64,000 bases of DNA from Gemmatimonadales bacterium (GTDB lineage: Bacteria; Gemmatimonadota; Gemmatimonadetes; Gemmatimonadales; GWC2-71-9): the NCBI GenBank assembly GCA_041390145.1, contig JAWKQM010000003.1, positions 205,001 to 269,000 of the forward strand, written 5' to 3'. A program made the position numbers and the translations under genes. Positions 1 to 9,921 of this stretch are shown here, piece by piece; position 1 is the first letter of the stretch, and each line of letters opens with the position of its first letter. The notes under the pieces are model-generated. The model saw nothing but the letters and a program-made list of their open reading frames with translations, was not told where the DNA came from and did not search any database.

Positions 1-2187
<2,187 letters not shown>

Positions 2188-2267
2188 TCCAAGTTGTTTC
2201 CCGCATGACAAACACATCCATCACTCAATTGCCAAGTTGCTTTGCCCCGCACGCCGGGAGCCTCGAT

Positions 2268-2388
2268 TGGCTGACGACTAGCGCGCAGGGGCCACACCCG
2301 TTCCCATTCCGAACACGCAAAGTTAAGCCCTGTAGCGTCGATGGTACTTGGCTCGAGAGGGCCTGGGAGAGTAGACCGTCGCCAGCCA
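2268..2388 (+). rRNA. rrf: 5S ribosomal RNA
   Basis: A 121-base segment 80 bases after the 23S end matches 5S rRNA. Its ends pair (tggctg with cagcca), it has the loop B/C core cacacccgttcccattccgaacac followed by aagttaagccc, and the 3' half reads gatggtactt...gggagagtaga. The order 23S-5S is the usual 3' end of an rrn operon, and a strong terminator follows 13 bases later. Ends were set by stem pairing. Confidence 0.95.
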
Positions 2389-2400
2389 TCCCTTTCACAG

Positions 2401-2436
2401 CGCCCGGGCTCCTTCGAGTCCGGGCGTTGTGCGTTT
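2401..2436 (+). terminator. Rho-independent terminator of the rrn operon
   Basis: A 10-bp stem (cgcccgggct at 2401-2410 with agtccgggcg at 2417-2426, one G-U pair) closes the loop ccttcg and is followed by the T-rich ttgtgcgtttct. It lies 13 bases after 5S rRNA and before era. Confidence 0.85.
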
Positions 2437-2504
2437 CTCGCCGGGCCGCCACCCAGCCGCCCGGCCACCCGGCCCCGCCGGAGAAAAGGCACTACTTTTC
2501 CCCC

Positions 2505-3374
2505 ATGCCGAAAACCGGTCACATTGCCCTCGCGGGCGTCCCCAACGTCGGCAAGTCATCCCTCCTCAATACCCTGGTGGGGCAGCACCTCGCGATCGTC
2601 TCCCCCAAGCCCCAGGCCACCCGCATGCCCACGGTCGGGCTCCGGACCGAGGGCGACACCCAGTACGTCTTTCATGACCTCCCCGGCCTCCTCGAGCCCC
2701 GGTACATGATGCAGGCCCGGATGCGACACGCCGCCCTCGAGCAGCTGGCCCGCTCCCACGCCATCCTCTATCTCCACCCGGCCCCGGCCGGGGTCGCGCC
2801 GCCCTTCGCTTCGCTGGCCGGTCTCGAGGCGCCGCCCACCGCCCCCCTGCTGACCGTCTATACCAAGGCCGACCTCGTGCCCCCCGCGTCGCGGGCGGCG
2901 CTCGGCGCCGACGCCATCCTGGTGTCCGCCGAGACCGGCGAAGGCATCCCGGGACTGCTCCAGCGCCTCAAGGCCCTCCTCCCCGAGGGGGAGTTCGAGT
3001 TCGATCCCGAGGACATTGGGACGCAGCCGCTTCGCTTCTTCGTGGTGGAGTATCTTCGCGAGGCGGCCTTCGAGCTGCTGGAGGACGAGCTCCCCTATGC
3101 CTTTACCGCCGAGGTCGAGGAGTTTCGCGAGCACTCCTCGCCGGTGTACATTCGGGTGACCCTGCTGGTGGAGCGCGAGAGCCAGAAGGGAATGATCATC
3201 GGGCAGGGCGGTCGCACCATCAAGGCGATCGGCTCGCAGGCGCGCGCCCGCCTCGAGGAGCTCCTCGGCGGGCCCGTCTACCTCGATTGCTGGGTCAAGG
3301 TGTTGCCCAACTGGCGGCGGAATGCCGCCTCACTTGCTCGGCTCGGATTTCCGGACGACCCCGCGGCGGGATGA
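2505..3374 (+). CDS. era: GTPase Era
   Basis: Era is a GTPase that binds the 3' end of 16S rRNA and is needed for 30S maturation. The 289-residue protein has the G1 loop GVPNVGKSS (residues 11-19), G3 DLPG (58-61), G4 TKAD (120-123), a G5-like VSAE, and a C-terminal KH domain with the GMIIGQGGRTIKAIG core, as in the family (about 290-300 residues). G4 is TKAD rather than the usual NKxD, which is tolerated in other GTPases. The frame is open upstream into 5S rRNA, but the ATG at 2505 is the start that gives the normal Era N-terminus. A gagaaaagg purine run lies upstream at longer than usual spacing. Its position next to an rrn operon fits its role in ribosome assembly. Confidence 0.93.
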   Translation: MPKTGHIALAGVPNVGKSSLLNTLVGQHLAIVSPKPQATRMPTVGLRTEGDTQYVFHDLPGLLEPRYMMQARMRHAALEQLARSHAILYLHPAPAGVAPPFASLAGLEAPPTAPLLTVYTKADLVPPASRAALGADAILVSAETGEGIPGLLQRLKALLPEGEFEFDPEDIGTQPLRFFVVEYLREAAFELLEDELPYAFTAEVEEFREHSSPVYIRVTLLVERESQKGMIIGQGGRTIKAIGSQARARLEELLGGPVYLDCWVKVLPNWRRNAASLARLGFPDDPAAG

Positions 3375-3401
3375 GCCGGCCACCCTCCAACCCCACATGC
3401 C

Positions 3402-3572
3402 ATGAGCCTCGCGCCGGAACTGCTTGAGATTCTCGTCTGCCCCAAGTGCAAGGGCGATCTCGAATACCGCACGGAGCCGTCCGAGGCTCTCGTCTGTCAC
3501 GCTTGCGCGCTCGTCTACGCCGTCGACGACGGGATTCCCGTCATGCTCGTCGACGAAGCCAAGCCCCTCTGA
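3402..3572 (+). CDS. Trm112-like / UPF0434 small zinc-binding protein
   Basis: This 56-residue protein has a CPKC pair near residue 14 and a CHAC pair near residue 36, followed by GIPVML. That is the layout of the Trm112p/UPF0434 (YcaR-like) family: LLEILVCPxCKGxL, then a second zinc pair, then DGIPVML. In eukaryotes and archaea such proteins activate methyltransferases; the bacterial role is not well established. It begins 27 bases after era and ends 16 bases before the next start, so it is probably co-transcribed with both. Confidence 0.85.
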   Translation: MSLAPELLEILVCPKCKGDLEYRTEPSEALVCHACALVYAVDDGIPVMLVDEAKPL

Positions 3573-3588
3573 CCACTTCCCGGGACGC

Positions 3589-5430
3589 ATGACAGAACCA
3601 GCATCCACCGAGGGCGCCGGCCGCATTCTCGCCACCGCCCGCGAAGAGGCCGAGCGCCTCGGCCACGCCCAGATCGGCACGGAGCATCTCCTGCTCGCGC
3701 TCCTGCGCGAACGGGAGAGTCTCCCGCCCGAGGCGGCGGCCCAGTTGCCCAAGGACGTGGAGAACGCCGGCAAGCGGCTGATGAGCGCCGGCAAGCGGGG
3801 CGCTCCGCCCGAAGAAGGCTTGGCGCTCTCCAGCCGCGCGCGACGGATCATGGACGAAGCCGCCGCCGAGGCCGGGCGCCAGGGGGGATCGACCATCACC
3901 CCCGAGCACCTCCTCGTCGCCCTCCAGGGCGAGAACAAGGGCATCGCCGCCGCCATCCTGCGGGAAGCGAGTGGCAAGAAGAAGGGGGACCGCGGCGGCC
4001 GGCCGCAGGGCGACGCGCCCGCGAATCCCGACAAGCCGGCCCCGCGGGAGCGGCAACGCGATCGCCAGCGTCAGAAGGCCGGCGAGGATCCGGCGCCTGA
4101 ATCGGTCATCGAGCCCGCTCCGGCTGCGGCCACGCCAGTGGAACGCCCTGATCGCCCCGACCGCCCCGACCGCCCCGACCGCGCGGAGCGGGGGCGCGGG
4201 CGGGATCGTGAGAAGCGAGGTGGGTCCGCTCCCGAGAAGGGCCGGGAGCGCCGCGACCGCAAGCCGGAAGGGAAGGCTCCTCCCGCCGCCCCGGCGCCGC
4301 GGCGCGGCGGAACCCCGGAGCCATCGGCCCCCCCGACTCCGCCGCTCCCTCGGCGCGTCGCCCCCGTGGTGGGTGACCCGTTCCGCATCCGCGTCCGGCA
4401 TATCCTGCTGGCCGCCGTCCCCGCCGCGATCTGGTTGGCGCGCCAGGGGGCGTCGCCCGCCATCGTGTTCGCCGTCGCCTGCCTCGCGATCCTCCCGCTC
4501 GCGCAGTACCTCGGCGAAGCGACGGAGCATCTCGGGGAGCGGACCGGACCGACCATCGGCGGATTCCTGAACGCGACCTTCGGGAACGCTGCCGAGCTGA
4601 TCATCGCCATCTTTGCGCTCCAGGCGGGCCTGATCGAACTGGTCAAGGCGTCGATCATCGGCAGCATTCTCGGGAACCTGCTCCTGATTCTCGGCCTGTC
4701 GCTGATGGCCGCGGGCATGAACAAGCGGCTCTTTGCCTTCAATCGCACTGCCTCCAGCCTGGCGGGCTCCATGCTGGCGCTGGCAGTCGCCGCACTGGTC
4801 TTCCCGGCGCTCCTCCACGCCACGCACCCGGAGCCGTCGCGCCTGATGGAATTGCATCTCTCCGAGGCCGTGGCGGTGGTCCTGGGTGTCGTGTACCTCC
4901 TGTCGCTGCTCTTTTCGCTCCGCACGCATCGCCGCCTGCTCGGGGGCGACCCCCATCCGACGGTGCACCCCGTGTGGGGGGTGCCGCGCGCGCTGGCCGT
5001 GCTGGCCGGCGCGACGGTCGGCATCGCGGTGGTCTCGGAGATCCTGGTCCAGGCGATCGGCCCGCTGACCGACGGGGGCCTCTTGTCGCAGGCGTTCCTC
5101 GGACTGATCATCATTCCCGTCATCGGCAACGCAGCCGAGCACGCCTCGGCGATCGTGGTGGCGCGGAAGGGGAAGGTGGACCTCGCGATCCAGATCGCGA
5201 TGGGATCGGGTACCCAGGTCGCGCTGTTCGTGGCACCGGTCCTGGTCGGGGTGGGGCTGGTCCTGGGGGTGGACATGAATCTCGTGTTCACGCCGTTCGA
5301 GGTGCTGGCGCTTGCGCTGGCCACCGGGGTCAGCGCCCTGATTACGCTCGACGGCGAATCCCACTGGTTTGAGGGGGTGCAGTTGATTGCCCTCTACGTG
5401 CTGGTCGGGATCGCGGCGTATTTCATTTGA
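3589..5430 (+). CDS. Clp N-terminal domain fused to a calcium/proton exchanger (CaCA/CAX family)
   Basis: The single 613-residue frame has three parts. Residues about 10-127 contain two Clp_N-type repeats (RILATAREEAERLGHAQIGT, then a SSRARRIMDEAAAEA repeat), the fold used by ClpC/ClpA to bind adaptors. Residues about 128-262 are a low-complexity Pro/Arg/Asp/Ala linker with PDR repeats (near base 4150). Residues about 263-613 are a polytopic transporter with the paired alpha-repeat motifs of Ca2+/H+ antiporters, GGFLNATFGNAAELI and IIPVIGNAAEHASAI. The membrane part predicts export of Ca2+ or another cation in exchange for protons. No ATPase module is present, so this is not a Clp chaperone. 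The start is the ATG 16 bases after the Trm112-like gene. No stop codon separates the modules. The role of the Clp_N part is unknown. Confidence 0.8.
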   Translation: MTEPASTEGAGRILATAREEAERLGHAQIGTEHLLLALLRERESLPPEAAAQLPKDVENAGKRLMSAGKRGAPPEEGLALSSRARRIMDEAAAEAGRQGGSTITPEHLLVALQGENKGIAAAILREASGKKKGDRGGRPQGDAPANPDKPAPRERQRDRQRQKAGEDPAPESVIEPAPAAATPVERPDRPDRPDRPDRAERGRGRDREKRGGSAPEKGRERRDRKPEGKAPPAAPAPRRGGTPEPSAPPTPPLPRRVAPVVGDPFRIRVRHILLAAVPAAIWLARQGASPAIVFAVACLAILPLAQYLGEATEHLGERTGPTIGGFLNATFGNAAELIIAIFALQAGLIELVKASIIGSILGNLLLILGLSLMAAGMNKRLFAFNRTASSLAGSMLALAVAALVFPALLHATHPEPSRLMELHLSEAVAVVLGVVYLLSLLFSLRTHRRLLGGDPHPTVHPVWGVPRALAVLAGATVGIAVVSEILVQAIGPLTDGGLLSQAFLGLIIIPVIGNAAEHASAIVVARKGKVDLAIQIAMGSGTQVALFVAPVLVGVGLVLGVDMNLVFTPFEVLALALATGVSALITLDGESHWFEGVQLIALYVLVGIAAYFI

Positions 5431-5487
5431 CTTCGCTGAGCCACACTCCTAAGTTAGTTGTGGATAAACTCTTACGGGGTGCCATGG

Positions 5488-6471
5488 GTGCGTAACCGCC
5501 CGACGATTCTCTTCCATTCGCCGGACGCGCGCCCGGTGCCAGAAATTCTGAGGCGCTGGGCCGAAGCCCGGGGCTTTCCCACGCTTGAGTTCCGGCAGGG
5601 AGCGGAGTTGGAGTCCATCGTGCTCCGGGGCGCCTCCTGTTTGATATTTCTTGACGGCGACGAGACCGGGAGCCAGGGGTTGGCCATGGTCCGCCGCCTC
5701 AAGGCCGATGCGTTCACGGCCATCGTGCCGGCCGTGGTGCTCTCGGGGACGCACGCGCCGGAACGGGTCGGGGAGTGGTTCGCCGCCGGAGCCGATGAAG
5801 TCATCACCGGGTTCTTCGCGCCGGCGGAGCAGCGGGCGCGGCTGGACGCGATGCTGCTGCGGACCGAGCGCGACGTGTCGGTGCATCCGTCCACGCGGCT
5901 TCCCGGGACCACGGAAATCGAGCGGGCCATCCGGTCGCAGCTGGAGTCGGGCGACGAGTTCGCGGTGTGCTACGCGGACCTCGACCACTTCAAGGAATAC
6001 AACGACCGGTACAGTTACTACGACGGCGACCGCGTCATCTTCATCCTTTCGCGCATCCTGCACGACGTGGTGCGCGGGATGACCGGGCCCGCGGGGTTTG
6101 TCGGGCACATCGGAGGGGACGACTTCATCTTCGTCATCCCGTCCGCGCATGTGGGCGATGTCTGCGGGGAGATCCTGTCGGTGTTTGACACGCTCATCCC
6201 GCTGCAGTACAACGACCAGGACCGTCGCGCCGGGTATTTCTTCGGCAAGGACCGCCGGGGCCAGTTGCATCGCGTGCCGCTCATGACGCTGTCCATCGGG
6301 ATCGTGACCAACAAGAACCGTCGGTTTGCACACCCGGCGCAGGTCAGCGAGTTGGCGACCGAGATGAAGAGTTACGCCAAGACCCTGCCAGGGTCGGTGT
6401 TCGTGGTGGACCGCCGGCATGCGCCTGAGGGCGAATCGCCGGCCACCGGCGAAGGCCGGGACAAGCGTTGA
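5488..6471 (+). CDS. Response-regulator-like protein with GGDEF-type output domain
   Basis: The 327-residue protein starts with a receiver-like alpha/beta fold (LIFLDGDE, then VVLSGTHAPE near residue 85) and ends in a GGDEF-family domain from about residue 150. That domain has the CYADLDHFKEYND metal-binding segment, a YYDGDRVI helix and the signature GGDDF at residues 209-213. GGDEF domains make cyclic di-GMP from two GTP; the GGDDF variant keeps two glycines and two acidic residues, so activity is possible but unproven. The first canonical starts are TTG at 5458 and GTG at 5479 and 5488; the GTG at 5488 is chosen because a gggg stretch lies 8-12 bases upstream. The ATG at 5484 is out of frame. 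Confidence 0.75.
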   Translation: MRNRPTILFHSPDARPVPEILRRWAEARGFPTLEFRQGAELESIVLRGASCLIFLDGDETGSQGLAMVRRLKADAFTAIVPAVVLSGTHAPERVGEWFAAGADEVITGFFAPAEQRARLDAMLLRTERDVSVHPSTRLPGTTEIERAIRSQLESGDEFAVCYADLDHFKEYNDRYSYYDGDRVIFILSRILHDVVRGMTGPAGFVGHIGGDDFIFVIPSAHVGDVCGEILSVFDTLIPLQYNDQDRRAGYFFGKDRRGQLHRVPLMTLSIGIVTNKNRRFAHPAQVSELATEMKSYAKTLPGSVFVVDRRHAPEGESPATGEGRDKR

Positions 6472-6481
6472 GGACGTCGCA

Positions 6482-7213
6482 ATGAACGTGACCTGCCCAG
6501 GTTGTTCGACCGTCTTCCGGGTGGACCCCGCCAAGGTCCCCGCCGGGGGCGTGCGCGCGCGGTGCTCGGTCTGCCGCGCCGTCTTCCGCGTGGAGTCGGC
6601 GGGCGCGGCGCCCGTGGGCTTGCCGGCGGCCGCATCGCCACCGGCACACACCCCGGCGCCCATGCCGGCCACACCACCGGTACAGGATTCGCCCGCCGCC
6701 TCGCCGCCGCCTCCTCCGCCTCCCCGGGCCTCGGCGCCGGCGCCGACGCCGACGCCGGCGTATCCGACCGACCACGGCATTGGCGCCCCGCCGTTCGTGG
6801 TACCGCCGCCCCGGTCAACGCCCGCGCGGCCAGCGGCACCGACCTATCCGTCGGCGCCCTCCCCGGGGCCCCGCACGTGCGGCCGCCGTTCTCATCGCGA
6901 CCCGAGCATTGCGACGCCGTCCGCGCCGCGGACGTCGTCACCACGGCCGTCGATCAATCCGTTCCTGTCGAAGGACCCGGGACAGAAGGCCCGGCGCCTG
7001 GCGCGGGCCCTGGTGTCCGACATCGTGGTGTACCATCCCGAGAAGCGCCTCGAAGGGCTTCAGCACGGCACCCTGAAGCAGATCTTCGACGAGGAGATCA
7101 AGAAGAGCTGGGAAGAGTATACCGGGCAGGTGGGACGGGAACTCGCGGAGTCCACGACCCATTTCAACGACGCGTTGAACGAGATCCTGGGGGACGGCAG
7201 CAAGATTTTTTGA
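6482..7213 (+). CDS. MJ0042-type zinc-ribbon protein with proline-rich middle
   Basis: The 243-residue protein opens with an MJ0042-type zinc ribbon (CPGC near residue 5, CSVC near residue 28, each followed by VFRV). Residues about 45-150 are rich in Pro and Ala. The C-terminal 85 residues form a charged helical domain (RRLARALVSDIVVYHPEKR, then LKQIFDEEIKKSWEEY). Such ribbon proteins are common in delta-proteobacteria, Acidobacteria and Gemmatimonadota; the molecular role is unknown. It follows the GGDEF-type gene by 10 bases, with gagga upstream of the ATG, and ends just before a terminator. Confidence 0.75.
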   Translation: MNVTCPGCSTVFRVDPAKVPAGGVRARCSVCRAVFRVESAGAAPVGLPAAASPPAHTPAPMPATPPVQDSPAASPPPPPPPRASAPAPTPTPAYPTDHGIGAPPFVVPPPRSTPARPAAPTYPSAPSPGPRTCGRRSHRDPSIATPSAPRTSSPRPSINPFLSKDPGQKARRLARALVSDIVVYHPEKRLEGLQHGTLKQIFDEEIKKSWEEYTGQVGRELAESTTHFNDALNEILGDGSKIF

Positions 7214-7226
7214 CGCGGCGCGCCCG

Positions 7227-7290
7227 GCGTGAAACGCGGAACGGCGGCGTGAGTGCGCACCGGTTCCCGTTTCACGCTTTCTGTTTTCTG
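7227..7290 (+). terminator. Rho-independent terminator before prfB
   Basis: A long stem pairs gcgtgaaacg(c)ggaac (7227-7242) with gttcccgtttcacgc (7263-7277): 15 pairs with one bulged C and a 20-base loop. It is followed by tttctgttttct. It separates the zinc-ribbon gene from the prfB operon. Confidence 0.8.
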
Positions 7291-7316
7291 GCACCATGGA
7301 CCGACTGAGGGTGGAT

Positions 7317-8421
7317 ATGGCTGGAGTGACCGAACGACTCGAGGCGTTGCAGGCACAGGCGGACGAACTGCGGAGATTTCTTTGACGTGACCCGCCGGCA
7401 GTCCCGCCTGTCTGAGCTCGAGTCCTCGCAGATGGACCCCGCCTTCTGGTCGAACCAGGAGCGCGCCCGCACGGTGGTGCAGGAAATCAAGCAATTGAAG
7501 TCCTGGGTGACGCCCTTCGCCGACCTCTCCACGCGGCTGACCGACGCCGTGGACATGGCGGCGCTGCTGGCGGCGGAGCCCGACGAGGCGATGGCCGCGG
7601 AACTTGACGCGGAAGTGACCCGCCTCGAGGCCGCCGTTACCGCGCTCGAAGTGCGGGGCATGCTGCAGGGGCCCGACGACGCCCGCGATGCGATCCTGAC
7701 GATCCATCCCGGGGCCGGGGGAACCGAGTCGCAGGACTGGGCCGAGATGCTGATGCGCATGTACGTCCGCTGGGCGGAGCGCCGTGGCTATGGCGTCAGC
7801 GTCCTCGACCTGGTCGAGGGCGAGGAGGCGGGGATCAAGTCCGTCACCCTGGGCATTGCCGGCGAGTTCGCGTACGGCTATCTGCGCGCGGAAAAGGGCG
7901 TCCACCGCCTGGTGCGGATCTCGCCGTATGACTCGCAGGCCCGGCGGCACACCTCGTTCGCCTCCGTCTTCGTGTATCCGGACATCGACGATACCATCGA
8001 AGTCGACCTGCGCGAGGAGGACATCCGGATGGACGTCTATCGCGCATCCGGCGCGGGCGGCCAGCACGTCAACAAGACCTCGTCCGCCGTCCGGCTGACC
8101 CACGAGCCGACCGGCATCGTGGTCGCCTGCCAGCAGGAGCGCAGCCAGGGAAAGAACAAGGCGACCGCCATGAAGATGCTGCGCGCCGCCCTCTACCAGC
8201 GGAAACTGGAAGAGCAGGAGGCGGCGAAGGCGCTCGTCGAGGCCACCAAGACCGACAACTCCTGGGGCAACCAGATCCGCTCCTACGTGTTTCAGCCGTA
8301 CACCATGGTCAACGACCACCGTTCCGAGCTCAAGGTCGGTGACGTCCAGAAGGTGATGGACGGCGACATCGATCCATTTATCGAGGCGTTCCTGAAGGGC
8401 GCCGGAGGGACCGCCGCGTGA
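7317..8421 (+). CDS. prfB: Peptide chain release factor 2, made by programmed +1 frameshift
   Basis: RF2 releases the peptide at UGA and UAA stops. The first frame (MAGVTERLEALQ..., ATG 7317 with gaggg 5 bases upstream; an alternative ATG lies at 7296) reaches ctt tga at 7380-7385. Shifting +1 at CTT (7380-7382) continues with GAC at 7384 in the frame ending at 8421, so the coding parts are 7317-7382 and 7384-8421, about 367 residues. This is the autoregulatory RF2 frameshift known from E. coli. The catalytic GGQ is encoded at 8056-8064. The stop-recognition tripeptide, normally SPF, reads SPY at 7921-7929. It overlaps the next start by 4 bases (GTGA). Confidence 0.93.
7372..7386 (+). promoter_or_regulatory. 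prfB programmed +1 frameshift site
   Basis: The sequence ggaga ttt ctt tga c has the slippery CTT followed by an in-frame TGA and C, with a Shine-Dalgarno-like ggaga three bases before CTT, matching the layout of the E. coli site (AGGGGG UAU CUU UGA C). Low RF2 slows termination at TGA and lets ribosomes shift, which raises RF2 synthesis. Confidence 0.92.
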
Positions 8422-9921
8422 CGGATGAGACACGCTCGTTCGTGGAGGACGCCCGCCGCGCCAAGCTCGACGAGCTGCGCGCCGCCGGCATCGAACCGTT
8501 CGGCTATTCGTTCAAGCGGACGTTCACGGCCGCCTCGGCCCTTGCCGCCTACGACGACGCCATGGGCGACGACGGCCCGGAAGTGGCGGTGGCCGGCCGG
8601 CTGGTCTCCTACCGCCGACAGGGGAAGACGGCGTTCGCCCACCTCGAGGACATTTCCGGCCGCCTCCAGCTCTACTTCCGCAAGGACGAGCTGGATGCCG
8701 CCTGGGGACTGGTCCAGCTGCTGGACCTCGACGACCATGTCGGCGTTCACGGCAAGCTGTTCCGCACCCGCACCGGGGAGGTCACCGTCCGGGTGACGGC
8801 CGTTGAGTTGCTGGCCAAGTCACTCCGACCGCTCCCCCGCGGCAAGACGCAGGTCACGGAGCAAGGCGAGACGGTCACCTTCGGCGGGCTCGCCGACTCC
8901 GAGGTCCGCTATCGGCAGCGCTACGCAGACCTGGCGGTCCACCCGGAGGTGCGCGAGGTCTTCCGGCTTCGGGCCCGCGCGGTGTCCTGGCTGCGGCGGT
9001 TCCTGGACGAGCGGGATTCCTCGAGGTGGAGACGCCGATCCTCCGCTCTACGGCGGCGCCGCGGCGCGCCCCTTCGTGACGCATCACAATGCCCTCGACA
9101 TGCCGCTCTATCTCCGCATTGCCGACGAGCTCTACCTGAAGCGGCTCCTCGTCGGCGGGCTGGAACGCGTCTACGAGATCGGGCACGACTTCCGGAACGA
9201 GGGGATGGATCGGACGCACAACCCCGAGTTCACGATGCTGGAGTGCTATCAGGCGTACGCCGACTACCGCGACATGATGGAGCTGACCGAGGCGATGGTG
9301 AGCGGCCTGGTGGAGCACTGCTGCGGCACCCTTCGGCTCGAACGTGACGACGAGGTCCTCGACTTCTCCACGCCGTGGCCCCGGGTCTCGTTCGTCGAGG
9401 GCATCCGCCTCCGGAGCGGCCTCGACGTCTGCGAGGCCACCGACGCCGAGATGCGGGAGCGCCTGGTGCGCACCGGCGTGCCGGCGGAGGAGGCGGCCAC
9501 CTTCAGCGGCGGCAAGCTCCAGGACGAGATGTTCAAGGCCTTTCTCGAGCCCCACCTGGTGCAGCCGACCTTCGTCGTCGACTACCCGCTCGCGCTCTCG
9601 CCGCTGGCCAAGCCGCACCGCGCCGATCCCCGGCTCACCGAGCGGTTCGAGCTGTTCGTGCAGGGGCGGGAGATTGCCAACGCGTTCAGCGAACTCAACG
9701 ACCCCGATGACCAGCGGCGGCGGTTCGCGGACCAGGCAAAGCAGCGCGCGGACGGAGACGACGAGGCGCAGCTGTACGACGGCGACTACATCCGGGCGCT
9801 GGAATACGGCATGCCGCCGGCCGGCGGGCTCGGGGTGGGGGTCGATCGCCTCCTGATGGTCCTGACGGGGCTGCCGTCCATCCGCGACGTCATCCTCTTC
9901 CCGGCGATGCGCCCGGAATGA
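8418..9921 (+). pseudogene. lysS: Lysyl-tRNA synthetase (class II), interrupted by two small frameshifts
   Basis: Together three frames spell a complete class II LysRS: the anticodon-binding OB domain (to about residue 195), motif 1 GFLEVETPIL, motif 2 FRNEGMDRTHNPEFTMLE, and motif 3 GLGVGVDRLLMVL near the C-terminus. The first frame, from GTG 8418, runs correctly to FLDER. One base is then missing at the ggg run 9013-9015. A short middle frame encodes motif 1, and a second shift at about 9044-9049 (probably 1 or 4 bases lost) leads into YGGAAARPFVTHH and the rest. No single frame gives a working enzyme. LysRS is essential, so either the sequence has two errors here, or this copy is dead and another LysRS exists elsewhere. 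Both flanking genes overlap it by 4 bases, which argues for a formerly intact operon member. Confidence 0.88.

Noticed and set aside
2205..2504. A 100-codon upstream extension of era
   Set aside because: It would be translated through 5S rRNA and the terminator; ATG 2505 gives the normal Era N-terminus.
5459..5467. A perfect DnaA box (tgtggataa) before the GGDEF-type gene
   Set aside because: It is a single box, with no cluster or AT-rich unwinding region, so it is not evidence of an origin.
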